Source of the DNA: Lantana camara
Taxonomy: Eukaryota > Streptophyta > Magnoliopsida > Lamiales > Verbenaceae
Assembly: GCA_037501455.1 (NCBI GenBank)
Contig: CM074865.1
Coordinates: 15,508,501 to 15,572,500, forward strand
Direction: 5' to 3'
DNA: 64,000 nucleotides
The translations under genes were made by a program, and so were the position numbers. The notes under the pieces are model-generated. The model saw only the letters and a program-made list of their open reading frames with translations, searched no databases and was not told the origin of the DNA. Of the stretch, positions 23,234-33,739 are shown piece by piece. The stretch's first letter is position 1; every line of letters begins with the position of its first letter.

Positions 23234-24414
23234 TGATGGTGTAGAAACTTGTAAAGGATTTAAACACCAATCACTTTAGAATTTGTTTGTAGAAGGGAAA
23301 ACCATCACAGGCGTTGAGCCTCAGGAACTGGGTTTCCAATGAGCATGGGTTCTTCCAGCTAGGATAACACCAGGAAATCGTGCAGCAAGGGTGCAGGAAA
23401 TGGTGAAATATACGAAGCTTTGGAGAAGATGAAGATGCAGAGGAAAATGATGCCCAGTTCAGTAGTGTGGAGTCTTGTGAAGAAGATGAATTAGGGAAAT
23501 GTGAGTATAAATCCCATATTTATAAGTTGAGGCCAAGGGTGTTTTGGGTAATCTGATCAAGTTGTCCCAAACCTAGTGTTGCCCTAGACACGTGGCCCAA
23601 TATGGGAGATATGTGGAAAAGCATATATAGGCCTGCCATAAAGGTAGCTGTAAAGCAATGGTGGCAGGTGCACTGCCAAGTACGGAGTGTCAGAGAGCAC
23701 TAAATGGTTGTTACCGAGGGGTTGACGTGCTCGGTGTGAGTAGGCTTGAGGCACATCTAAGATAGAGGACCATGAGGGGTCCTAATTTTATGTAGTCTAA
23801 TGAGGGCCCGAGGGCCTTGAGGGTCCGATGAAGGCCCAAGACCAATGAGGGCCGAGGGGCTCGAGGGTCCAATGAGGGTCCAAGGACCAATGAGGGCCTG
23901 AGGGACGCGAGGGTCCAATGAAGGTCCAAGGACCAATGAGGGTCTGAGGGACGCGAGGGTCCAATGAGCGCCTGAGGGACGCGAGGGTCCAATGAAGGCC
24001 AAGGCCTGAGGGACACGAGGGTCCATTGAGGGCCCGGGGACCAATGGAGGCCCGAGGGTCCAATAAGGGCCCGAGGGACGCGAGGATCCAATGAGGGCCC
24101 GGGGGTCCAATGAGGCCCTGAGGGACGCGAGGGTCAAATGAGGGCCCAGGGACCAATGGGGGGCCCGAGGGCCCAATGAGGGCCTAAGGACCAATGAGGA
24201 CCCGAGGGCTCGAGGGTCCAATGAGGGCCCGAGGGACTCGAGGGTCCAGAGACCAATGAGGGTCAGAGGGGAGACTTGTAGTTTAGTCAATTTCCAGGCT
24301 TTAATCATTTCCATGTAGCTTATGAGGGCGGCTAAGTTGACCCAAAGATATAAGCGGCGAACCCATGAGGGCCCACGTGTCATGACGTGGCCTCCTTATA
24401 TTTGTGCTCCATCC
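23234..24414 (-). repeat. 5' LTR (right) of the Tat-like element, 1181 bp
   Basis: Same sequence family as 18787-19938. The GGGTCCAATGAGGGCC-type tandem zone (about 23800-24260) is somewhat longer here, explaining the 29-bp difference. Long reading frames through it, on the minus strand, are repeat artefacts. Confidence 0.9.
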
Positions 24415-24436
24415 AGTATAGATAATATAGTATAGA

Positions 24437-24510
24437 TGAACCTTATGTAACTTGTACGGCATCCTATCGGCCCCACCCCACACCCCACTCCCAATTAAAA
24501 ATCTCATTAA
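24437..24510 (+). repeat. Right half of the host repeat split by the Helitron
   Basis: TGAACCTTATGTAACTTGTA and the following CCCACACCCCACTCCCAAT match 37146-37205, continuing the homology broken at 17253. Confidence 0.8.
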
Positions 24511-25351
24511 GGTACACATAAAAAATTTAATAAAAAATTTATATGATTGTATCATGTTATATTTATATTCGTATTCGTACATCATTAGACAAATGCTTAT
24601 ATTTTGCCAAATAATTCCCGAAAAGAAAATGTAAAAACCAATCAACCAAATTTAACAAGTTATTCCAAATAAGGAAAATTGTGAAGACCAATCAAACATT
24701 TGTTTTCCCTATAAAGTACTGATCAAAAAGTTTTGTAATACATAGTTAGTATTATGATGACTTTTATTTTTGGGGAGCAACTAAAATTTCTACCTCCAGG
24801 GCCTCCAGAGGGAAGTTATTAATGGTAGTATTTTTGTATATGGTATTTATGAATTCCAATCATTCGAGATCAGGATTTAGATGGAATTATCAAATTTTCA
24901 TATCATACCAAATTCGAATCTTTTTAAATCCGAATCCGACTTATTAACAAAATCCATACATTTTTCTTGTAGCAATTTATATATTTTTTTAGGCAAATTC
25001 GAATCGAACCCATACTTCATGAATATTTCAAAAGGGGGTGATATTCCTCATTGAATATTTCAAAAGCGAATCTTGCGTCTGGTTAAAATGATATTCCAAT
25101 TTTCTTATTAATAAATCAAATACAATTAATTTAGGAAAATAATAAATTAAAATAACAAACAATAATAATTATCTTTAAGTCGCACAAAACGATGCAACCA
25201 ACAAAGCCGCGGAAAAATGTTGAGGTTCAGTTAAGGCGAAGCCAAGATCAAAATATAAAAACTCATCATAAGGTATGTTCGTTCAGCTACTTCTCTGGGG
25301 ATGAACATCTTACCCATCCAAAACACCAATGATGAGGTCTCATTCGCATCT
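24511..25351. other. Intergenic, no supported gene
   Basis: AT-rich DNA. From about 25260 it begins to resemble the sequence downstream of the second F-box gene, near 29640-29710. Confidence 0.45.
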
Positions 25352-26765
25352 TCAAGTAATGATCATTGCTTTAGATGAAGCCCGCGGGAATTCTGCCAAC
25401 TCTTTAAAAATCAAATACCCTTCAACTCGAGTTTTGTGAGTGCAGTTGCTACTGATAAAACAAGCTTCACAAATTCCATTTCAGGTTTTGAACCTGAGAA
25501 GCCCTCAATCATTACATGACTGATCAGGTGTCCCAGTGTAAGGTTTAACCTTTGTTGTTCCTTTAGAAATTCTGCAGAAGACTTCATGTCTTTAATGGAG
25601 GCCAGAGACTACAACAGTAATTATACAAAAGACAGTCAGGATTTTTCTTTAAAAATGGGGACAACAAAGAAAATTACTTCAATCACTTACCCCCAATTTT
25701 ATCTTTAGCAAATTTGGGGAGCTTCTCATCAAGCAAAGCACACAACTGACTTTAGTCATGGCAGCAAAATCAATCCCCTTGCACTTGATATCACTTAGAT
25801 GGATAAGGTTGTGAGGAAGTTTTTGAGGTATATGGCCGGTTGACAAGGACTTAAACAAGATAAACAAAGATAGATCCTTAGCCCTTAGCCCTTGATCATC
25901 CAACGAAATGGACAAGAACTTAAAAAAGAAAATTGAAAACTTGATCATCCAAGAAAATTCTTCTTACCTGCAGAAAGCTCCAACTAAGTTGGAAATTTTT
26001 AATGGACGATAATTGACCAAAATACTCGATCAAGTTAACCACAGAACCGGCTACAGGAACTTCAACTAAAAAGATCGAAACTTTATGAAGGGATGATGTA
26101 TTTTAAAGTAAATTGAAGTGCATGTGCGTGGGCCAGAGAAGTAAAAGGACTTGAGATTGGGAGCATCGATCACAAGCTTCTCATTCTCATCCATGCTATG
26201 ATGTAAATTGAAATGCTCGAGCATTGGGCATTTGGAGAGAAACTCAGAATGGCCAAGGAAATTAACATAGTTAAGATCGAGCGTAACAAGTCTACCAAAA
26301 CCCTTGAAGCCTGCCGGTGGTTTGAGAGTACAAATCATCATGAATGTAAATGTTTGAGTTGATCGAAAGAAAATATATAGATAGTGCGACATAACTCGGG
26401 GAAGCCTTGGGATGAATAAAAAGTTTAGTTTGAGTTCTTGAATCCGATCCTTGACAAGAAATTTAGCCATTGGTCCACAGCAGCCCAAAAACTATTGTTG
26501 TCATTATTACGATCGTGAGATCCGAGTGTAAACTTGAGTATGGATCCTCTATGGAGTAATAAGACTTGATAAACATCTAACTCAATCGTTGACTTCCATG
26601 AAATAATCTGTTTTCAAACTCCCGATCAAAAACAAGATTTGAAATAGTTTGCCATTTGTAGCGCCACTCTCTTGATAATATGCTCGTCCTCACTGCGTCA
26701 TGCAACGGCAACAACTTAAGTATCTTGTCTGTCACATTGCGCGGAAGGTTGCTAATTATGTCCAT
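25352..26765 (-). pseudogene. F-box/FBD/LRR gene, broken copy 1
   Basis: It reads leftward from ATG 26765: MDIISNLPRNVTDKILKLLP, then LHDAVRTSILSREWRYKW, a clear F-box. The frame then breaks near 26580 (LS-stop) and repeatedly afterwards. LRR-type text such as LVTLDLNYVNFLGHSEFLSK is still readable in 26066-26488. Exon 2-like sequence (STGHIPQKLPHNLIHLSDIK, about 25860-25690) and an exon 3-like tail lie to the left, with an internal deletion of about 30 bp relative to copy 2. Gene structure and direction match the intact copy at 29714-31268, about 4.4 kb away. It would have encoded an SCF ubiquitin-ligase substrate receptor. Confidence 0.85.
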
Positions 26766-28157
26766 TCTTGTCTATATATTCAGATCATGCATTTGAAGGA
26801 AAAGTTAGAGATAGGTATATAGACAAATTATAGACAGAAATGCAAGTAAAAATATGAAAATAAACAAAAATTAATGGGACCTGCTCTATGCTGCATGGTA
26901 AATTCACTCAAGCCCCTTTTATGTGGCAGGCCTTTTAGTCCTAAATTCTATTTAATTAGGTATGTAATTGACATCTAATGCATTAGAAACTCTATTAAGA
27001 ACCTGATAAACATTTAAGATTTTATCCTGAATAATTCAATAACGGATCCGATTAGAATTAGAAGAAAATAAATCATAATCATACACAGGGACAATAATGC
27101 TCTAGAAAAGTGTTGCAAGTCTTTATAAGTTATAACTCAGATCTATCTATAAATGTTTTAACTTTATATGTTATAACTCAAATCTATATCTCTATTATTT
27201 AAACTAGGCATTGTACTCTACATTTTTGTTATCCCTTCAAACTCCTCAATGATTGAGTTTTGAATAATTTTTTTCTCAATTTAACATAAAAACAAAAGTC
27301 AAATAACAAAATAGCATAAAAAAAATAAAATAAATCATTTATATTAAGAACCACCCTCATTAATTTATTGCTCAAGAAGTCATTATATCATGAAAATACT
27401 AGGTTATTCAAAATTAAACACAATTATCTTTTGACTTTTTCTCATGGAGATAAAGATCTTTGAACTAATTCGTAATTAATAAATTAATTATAATCTTTTT
27501 CTAAATAATCTATTCATTATAAGAAACAATTAAAATTAAATATAAATTAATATTACCTTTCCTTTGGATAACTAATTTGAACTTGAGATCACAATCAATT
27601 TCTTCTTCCAATAAGTGTAAATTTTCTTCGAACAAGTATAAATTTTGAAGATTAAATAAAACTAACGGTTTTATATTGAGAAGGAAAAAAATAATAATAA
27701 AGAAAAGGAATAGAAAAAGAAGAAAGAAAACTTCTTGTAGAGAGACCGAGGGAGAGTAAAAAGATTGAATTGGGATTTTTAAAAAATAAAAATAAAAAGT
27801 GGATTTAGGAGAAGTATTGACCTAATAAATAACAAAGAAAATAACTGATAAAATTATAATGGAGAGTTTGGGAGAGTAAAAAAGATTGAGTTGAGATTTT
27901 TAAAAAAGAAAAATAAAAAGTGGATTTGGGAGAAGTATTGACCTAATAAATAACTAAAGAAAATAACTGATAAAATTATAATGGAGAGTCGTTTGAGATT
28001 TAGACAAACAAGAATGAAGAGTTTGATATTTAGACCAATTGGCAATTAGGAATATAAAACCGTACTTAGAGATTCAGTTGAACAACAAAGTTTACATATA
28101 TAACGATTCCAGCATGTAATGCAATCTTCTAATTTATTTCGCTACGTTTAGTAAATT
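26766..28157. other. Intergenic upstream of the F-box pseudogene
   Basis: 26930-27090 is homologous to the sequence upstream of the intact F-box gene (CTAATGCATTAGAAACTCTA). At 27750-28000 a segment of roughly 130 bp is tandemly repeated (GATTGAATTGGGATTTTT.. and GATTGAGTTGAGATTTTT..). No gene seen. Confidence 0.5.
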
Positions 28158-28265
28158 AACTAATAATAATAATAAAAGAGGAATAATTTTGAAAATGGGA
28201 AACAAACAAAAAAAAATTCTAATTGGGGAGTTTTCAAACAAGACCCCAAATTTTAAGAAAATAAT
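28158..28265 (+). repeat. Direct repeat, copy 1 (about 108 bp)
   Basis: AATAATAATAATAAAAGAGG through GACCCCAAATTTTAAGAAAA; a close match recurs at 29297-29400. Confidence 0.8.
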
Positions 28266-29295
28266 ATGATTTTTTTTGCAGTATTATTCTTCGTTCTTAT
28301 TTGCAGGATCATTGTTCTTCTTCTAATCAACTATTTCCTTTTCGATTCTAATAGAAAATTTATTTTCTTACTAATTACTTCTAATAGAAAATTTATTTTC
28401 TTGCTAATTCTTTACATCTTTTCATATCCATATACAGGCTCATTCTTTTCTGATAATAAGTCTTATTCTAATCTAAGTGTTTGTTTTTTTTTTTCCATTC
28501 TAATAGAAAATTTATTTATTTTGCTAATTTTCTACATCTTTTCATATCCATATATAGTTTTTCACGCATAATCATTCTCGAGGTAAGTTTTCTTATTCAG
28601 TGTGTTTTTTTTTTTTTTTTGGTTTTTTATTCCAATTGTTCTGCTAATTTGATAATCAATTATTTGTAGGTATTTAGAGTATATGTCATCCATATCTTCC
28701 CACTAATTTCCTATCTCTTCTCTTATTCCTGTAATAATGTTAAAATTATTAATTTAGTTTTTAATATTTGATTTTTTTTTTATTTTTTAAAACTTACATT
28801 TTTTTAATATATTTCTATTTATTATTTTGCTCATTAAATTTATTTTTTAAAATTATAATATAATTTTTTTATTATATTTAAATAAAATATATTCTAGGCA
28901 ATTATCAAATAATAATATGATATATTTTAATTTAACGTGATATCTTTATCTTTTAAAATTTGTAACATATTTTATTTTTTATAATATATGTGGAAATGTA
29001 TTCTACAATTTAAGAGTTCTATTTATTATTTTAAGGAATGCACTTTTTATATATTCTTTAGTATACATTTTATTATTTATTATTTTATATAATTTATAAT
29101 AATTTTAGTTTTTTATTTAATAAATTTCTCTCTAATTTCAGTATTTTTTCTTTTATATAATATTTTCATCTGCTATTCAAATATTTTAAATAAAATTTTA
29201 GTTTAATAGCTATTATTTTAATAATATATTTTAATTGATTTCTTAGTTATTTTTATAAAAATTTGACCCATGCCTTGGCACGGGTTTGTAACTAG
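28266..29295 (+). mobile_element. AT-rich insertion ending in a Helitron-like 3' end
   Basis: About 1 kb between two direct repeats. The right end has an ACCCATGCC..GGCACGGGT hairpin (29267-29285) and then CTAG at 29292-29295 followed by T, the layout of Helitron 3' ends. No matching 5' TC-type end was found, so the left boundary is uncertain and the 108-bp flanking repeat is unexplained. The interior has three copies of TTCTAATAGAAAATTTATTT-like text (28350-28510). Confidence 0.4.
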
Positions 29296-29296
29296 T

Positions 29297-29400
29297 AATA
29301 ATAATAAAAGAGGAATAATTTTGAAAATGGAAAACAAACAAAAAAAATTTCTAACTGGGGAGTTTTCAAACAAGACCCCAAATTTTAAGAAAATAATAAA
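29297..29400 (+). repeat. Direct repeat, copy 2
   Basis: Matches 28158-28265 with only a few differences. It lies immediately after the Helitron-like CTAGT. Confidence 0.8.
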
Positions 29401-29713
29401 GAAAAGAAAGACGTGATGTATGTGTTGTATATTCTCTAATGCACTAAAAATATCACCTATCATATTGGACATTCATATCCGACACCGTATTCAAAACTCT
29501 CACATGAAAATTTTAACAAAAAATCCATTTCATGTTCCTATTCATGCATCCAACCAAAAATGCACAAGAGCACAACAAAATGTTCATAAATGCACAAGAG
29601 CACAGACATGTTCAGCTTCAATTAAGTTCTGAATATCCAAGCCAAGATATGAAAGCTCATCATTCTTAGTTTTTGGCATTTAAGAGGTCTCACTTGCACC
29701 GCTTCTCGCATTT
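29401..29713. other. 3' flank of the intact F-box gene
   Basis: No gene. Contains a duplicated AAATGCACAAGAGCACA motif (29559 and 29587) that probably lies in the 3' untranslated or downstream region. Confidence 0.45.
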
Positions 29714-31268
29714 TCAAGTAACGATTATCGCTTTAGATGAAGCCCGTGGGAATGCTGCCAACTCTTTAAACATCAAATTCCCTTCTTTACTTGCATTTTT
29801 TAATCCCCTGCTGAGTTTCAACTCAAGTTTTGTAAGTACTGTTGCTACTGATAAAACAAGCTTCACAAATTCCATTTCAGGTTTTGTACCTGAGAACTCA
29901 GCGATCGTCACATAGGTGAGGTGTCCCAGGGTAAGGTTAAATTTTTGTTGTTCCTTTAGAAATTCTGTAGAAGACCTCATGTCTGTATTGGAGGTTACAG
30001 ACTACAACAGTATTATACAAAAGTCAGTACGTTTCTTTAAAAGTCATGTGGAAAGCAAAGAGAATTACTTCAATCACTTACAAGTAAGTTTATCTTTAGC
30101 AAATTCGGCGAGCTTCTCATCAAGCAAAGAACACACCTGACTTCAGCCATGCCTGCAAAATCAATCCCCCAGCACCTAATAGCACTTAGATGGCTAAGGT
30201 TGTTAGGAAGTTTTTCAGGTATATGGCCTGTTGACAAGAACTTAAACAAGAAAAAAAAAAGATAGAGTTAGAACTTGATCACATAAGGAAAGCAAGGAGA
30301 ACTTAAACAAGAAAATTTAAAACTTGATCATCCCACATCTATACATTTGAAACAGAGAAAAAGTGTAGTAGTCTTTTCTTGAAAGAAAAAAAAAAATAGT
30401 GAAGTAGTCTTACTCGCAGAAAGTTCCAACTAAGTACGAATGTTTTAATGGATGGTAGTTGATCAAAATACTTGATCAAGTCAACCGCAGAACCGGATAC
30501 AGGAACTTGAAATAAAAAGATCGAAACTTTCTGAAGGAAAGACGTATGTTTAAAGTAAATTGAAGGGTATGCGCCAGGGAAGACAAAGGACAAGGACTTG
30601 AGGTTAGGAGCATCAATCTCAAGCTCGGCAAAATTCGATTTCATGTCAGGAAAAAATTTCAAATGCTCTAGCATTGGACATTTGGAGATAAACTTACTGA
30701 GCTCTATGAGAGCAACATGTTCAAGCTCGAGTGTAACAAGTTTAGCAAAACCTAGAAAACCAACAGGGGGTTTGAGGTTACAATTGACAAGACGCAAATG
30801 TTTGAGGTGATCAAAAGAAAATAGATGATGAGACATAACTCGCGGAATGCTAGACAACGAAAAGTTTAGTGTGAGTTCTTGAATGGGATGGTCTGACAAG
30901 AAATTTAGCCATTGGTCCACAGCATCCCGAAAGCTTTTGCCATCCTTATTAGATTCGAGTGCAAACTTGAGTATGGATCCTCTATGGAGTAATAACACTT
31001 GGTAAATAATTGAGACAATCGTCTTGCTTCCATGTAATGTACTTTCGAAACTTTGATCAAAAACAAGATGTGGAATAATTCGCCATTTGTATCGCCACTC
31101 TCTTGATAATAGGCTCGTCTTGACTATGTCATGCAACGGTAAGAACTTAAAAATATGGTTTATGAGGTCGCACGGCAGGTTGCTAATTCTGTCCATCTCT
31201 TTTCTTTTTCTTTTTTTGAAAGTTCTGTCCATCTCTCTTCTTTTTCTTTTTGTGAAAGTTCTGTCCAT
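29714..31268 (-). CDS. F-box/FBD/LRR-repeat protein, intact copy
   Basis: Three minus-strand exons join in phase 0: 31268-30414, 30240-30082 and 30001-29714 (TGA at 29714-29716), all with GT..AG introns, giving 433 residues. The F-box follows DRISNLPCDLINHIFKFLP, LHDIVKTSLLSREWRYKW. LRR-like strands follow (LRLVNCNLKPP, LVTLELEHVAL, LEIDAPNLKSLSF). The tail carries the FBD-type ending FPRASSKAIIV. This matches the At1g13570-like family (about 416 residues). Such proteins bind SKP1 and select targets for SCF ubiquitin ligase. Starting at the third in-frame Met (31196, MDRISNLP) gives 409 residues and fits the family better; two 36-bp repeats add MDRTF..KRKR segments upstream. Substrate unknown. 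Confidence 0.88.
31161..31268 (-). repeat. 36-bp start-codon repeat at the F-box N-terminus
   Basis: The unit encoding MDRTFTKRKRRE recurs as MDRTFKKRKRKE, and the third start is MDRISNLP. DNA units share GTTCTGTCCATCTCT on the + strand. This creates three in-frame start codons and two basic KRKR clusters. Confidence 0.8.
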
Positions 31269-31396
31269 CTCTTTTCTATGTATAAAGATCCCGCTTTCAA
31301 GAAGGACTAAAGTGAACAAGAAAGAAACTAAAATCTCAGATTTATAGACACAGAAAACCGAAGTAAAAGACGAAAATAAACAAAAAAAAAAACACA

Positions 31397-31652
31397 CCTG
31401 AGTTAGAATTTGGTGCCCTAAATTGTAGTTAATTAGGTATCTTTGAGATCTAATGCATTAGAAACTCTATTAAGAAAAGATGAAAATAAACAAAAAAAAA
31501 AAAAATCACACCTGAATTAGAATTTGGTGCCCTAAATTGTAGTCAATTAGGTATCTTTGAGATCTAATGCATTAGAAACTCTATTAAGAGCCCTAAATTG
31601 TAGTTAATTAGGTATCTTTGAGATCTAATGCATTAGAAACTCTATTAAGAAC
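31397..31652 (-). repeat. Upstream tandem repeat of the F-box gene
   Basis: A unit of about 110 bp (GAATTTGGTGCCCTAAATTG.. ATCTAATGCATTAGAAACTC) occurs two and a half to three times. It lies in the likely promoter or 5' flank of the intact gene, and a single copy lies upstream of the pseudogene (26935-27000). Confidence 0.8.
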
Positions 31653-32163
31653 AGTTTTGGATCTCATGCTTTAAGTTTGTGTTTAATTTTCTATTGAAGC
31701 ATGTGTTTAATTTTCTATTTCACTTATATGATTTCATGCTTTAAATTTGTGTTTAATTTCCTATTTTACTCATGTACACACTTTACCAACAGACAAAAAA
31801 AATTAGGTCCATTTATTAATACACTTAGATTGTTATAGACCAAACAGGAAAACACTTGGATTCTTATAGACCAAAAAGGATACTCATCCCAAGAAAACTT
31901 ATTTGTTAGGAGAGAAAGTTCTTTTGGTTTATAAAAACCTCACTGCTTACGCAACGTCCTCGTTGGTCATAGCTACGTTGCAATTGGTCCAGTCATCGTT
32001 GGCCACAACTACGTTGCAATTGGTTCAGATTCATGACAATCGGCCCCCTTGAGAACATAAAACTACGTTGCAATTGGTCCAAGTTCATGACAACCGACCC
32101 CCTTGAGGGCCAACATCACGGCTAACTTCTCTGACCACCACTCTCAGTCAGCCTTAATATTAA
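31653..32163. other. Intergenic, short internal repeats
   Basis: 31670-31760 repeats TGTTTAATTTTCTATT.. motifs. 31965-32100 has three copies of CTACGTTGCAATTGGT with CATGACAA.CG.CCCCCTTGA between them. No coding sequence is supported. Confidence 0.5.
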
Positions 32164-32550
32164 CTAGTAATTTTGGCACACTCGTTGCGTGTGCAAATTA
32201 TAAAATTCTTTTGTTTAAAATATATTTAAATTAATTTTTATATTAATATATATTTTATCAGTATTTTTAATATAATTATTGAATTAATATAAATGTAACA
32301 TAAAAGTATAAAATATCAAACAACACTATCTTTAAAAAAAACATCCAAAAGAAAAGAAAAATAATTGAAATAAGGTGAGAGAAAAGAAAAGATAAGAAAA
32401 TGTAAGAGAAGAAAACGGATAAAGATAAATAAATAGAAAAGAAGAGAAAAAATAGTAAGAGAAGAAACTAACGGATAAAAGAATAGAGAAAAAGAAAAAG
32501 AGGACACCAAGAAACCACTTTACCTCTCGCACTTAATAATATAGTATAGA
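32164..32550 (-). mobile_element. Short non-autonomous Helitron, 387 bp
   Basis: The minus-strand 5' end is TCTATACTATATTATTAAGT at 32550. The 3' end is a hairpin GCACACGCAACGAGTGTGC followed by AAAATTA and CTAG at 32167-32164. The host sites are A (32163) and T (32551). The interior is GA/TC-rich and non-coding. Its 5' end matches the motif at about 18438-18456. Confidence 0.82.
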
Positions 32551-33441
32551 TTATTATAAACCAAAAAAGAGAACTCATCCCAAAAAACTAACACCTTAAA
32601 AGAGAGTCCATTTGGTGGTCTATATACTCCTCACTAATCGCTTTACACAATCTACGAGGGACAAATCCCAGTGTAGGTGACTAAAACAGAAGATGAAACT
32701 AGGCATGACAACCAGCCAAGCCGAGCATTGATCATTTTGTGGCTCGGGCATTAGAAACTTGGCTCGGACCATGGCTTGAGATGGCTCACGAGCCAGTTTC
32801 AGATTCACAAATTTGCAGCCATCAATTGAGTCAAAAAAACCCAATCATCCGTAACAAAGCAAAAAAGGAAAAAGAAAAACCCACAATCATACCCAGCAAA
32901 GAAGGGTGGTGGCGTGCGGAGATGGTGGTGGGGCTCTGGCCGCTGGCACGGCGAAGGACTCAAGGTTGGCGTAGTGGCGCGCGGCGGGTGCCCTCTGGCG
33001 TGGTTGGGAGAAGGAATGAGGGGAGGGGCATTGCTGCGTGGGGGTATGGGAGGGGTAGGGTTTTTTTTTTTTTTCCCCAAAAGACAAAATTGAAGATTTT
33101 GTGCTAATGGAATTTGTTCTTACAAGAAATTAATTTTGTATTTGATACATTCAACTGACAAATTTAATTGCATATCCTGTTTGATATCGAATATTAGTAT
33201 TGTGCGTAAAATATTTGTTATAAATAGAAATATAAAATATTTGTCATAAATAGAAAAAGAAAATATTTGTCGTAAAATAAAAGTAAAGAAAATATATAAG
33301 ATTTTAAAAAAGAAAAGAGTCCAAAAGTTCAAGACACCAAGATTGGAGTTAATCTCTCTATAGTGCGGAGATTAAATGGGATCAAAGATTAACTTGAGAT
33401 TTAATACGCGACATCAAATAGAAAATTAACTAAAATTAATA
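32551..33441. other. Intergenic with a local GC-rich island
   Basis: 32550-32640 resembles 31850-31950 (ACTCATCCCAA..). 32700-32820 is rich in GCTCGG/GCTCACGAG motifs also seen near 35100-35200. 32890-33060 is GC-rich (GGTGGTGGCGTGCGGAGATG..) without a recognisable protein. No gene called. Confidence 0.45.
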
Positions 33442-33729
33442 TCTATATTATTATATAACATGTCAGTTAATTTAAACTTCAAAAACGTACTAACTCCTCT
33501 TTTTTCTCACCTTAATTTATTTATTTTTTTTTTCATATTTTATAATCTATATTTTAATATTATTTTTATTAGTATAATATTATCAAATTTATTTATATAA
33601 TCTAATAATTATATTAAAAATAATTATAGAGTATATATTAATATGAAGAATTTAACTTTAATAAAATTAAATAATAATAATTATTTTACTACATAGTGCA
33701 CACACATCGAGTGTGCAGAAAATTACTAG
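33442..33729 (+). mobile_element. Short non-autonomous Helitron, 288 bp
   Basis: Starts TCTATATTATTATATAACAT after A33441. Ends with a hairpin TGCACACACATCGAGTGTGCA, then GAAAATTA and CTAG (33726-33729) before host T33730. Orientation is opposite to the 32164 element, and the 3' hairpin is closely related to that element's. Confidence 0.8.
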
Positions 33730-33739
33730 TATATATATT

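Larger units (their letters stand above)
18787..24414 (-). mobile_element. Tat-like Ty3 LTR element with tandem-repeat interior
   Basis: A 5.6-kb element with LTRs at 18787-19938 and 23234-24414, flanked by a perfect AGTAT duplication (18782-18786 and 24415-24419). LTR ends are TGATGG...CCATCA; the outermost base of the right LTR has mutated. On the minus strand the leader TTTGGCGCCGTCTGTGGGAA follows the 5' LTR (right copy), a signature of Tat/Athila-group Ty3 elements. A G-run polypurine tract precedes the 3' LTR. Inside, only a short gag start remains; the rest is a 2.7-kb tandem array. It encodes no pol, so movement must have depended on enzymes from elsewhere. Confidence 0.88.
17254..24436 (-). 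mobile_element. Composite Helitron, 7.2 kb, carrying nested elements
   Basis: The minus-strand 3' end is a GCACA..TGTGC hairpin (17263-17283) followed after a few bases by CTAG at 17254-17257. The minus-strand 5' end is TCTATACTATATTATC at 24436. The host dinucleotide is A17253/T24437, and the paralogous empty site 37145/37146 reads A|T with no duplication, the Helitron signature. No RepHel protein is present, so it is non-autonomous. Inside lie a palindromic element (17448-18176), a MITE (18458-18778) and an LTR element (18787-24414). A second copy of the 5'-end motif (minus strand TATACTATATTATTAAGCG, about 18456-18438) lies next to the MITE, so the true element without insertions would be only about 1.25 kb. 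Confidence 0.82.

Noticed and set aside
19264..24383. Many proline/glycine-rich open frames (for example 19350-19907, 20381-20911, 23757-24383)
   Set aside because: They lie wholly in the LTR and interior tandem arrays and occur in several frames at once, so they are repeat artefacts.
32739..33107. Open frame in the GC-rich island
   Set aside because: No recognisable domain; the region looks like a GCTCGG-rich repeat followed by a GC patch ending in a T run.
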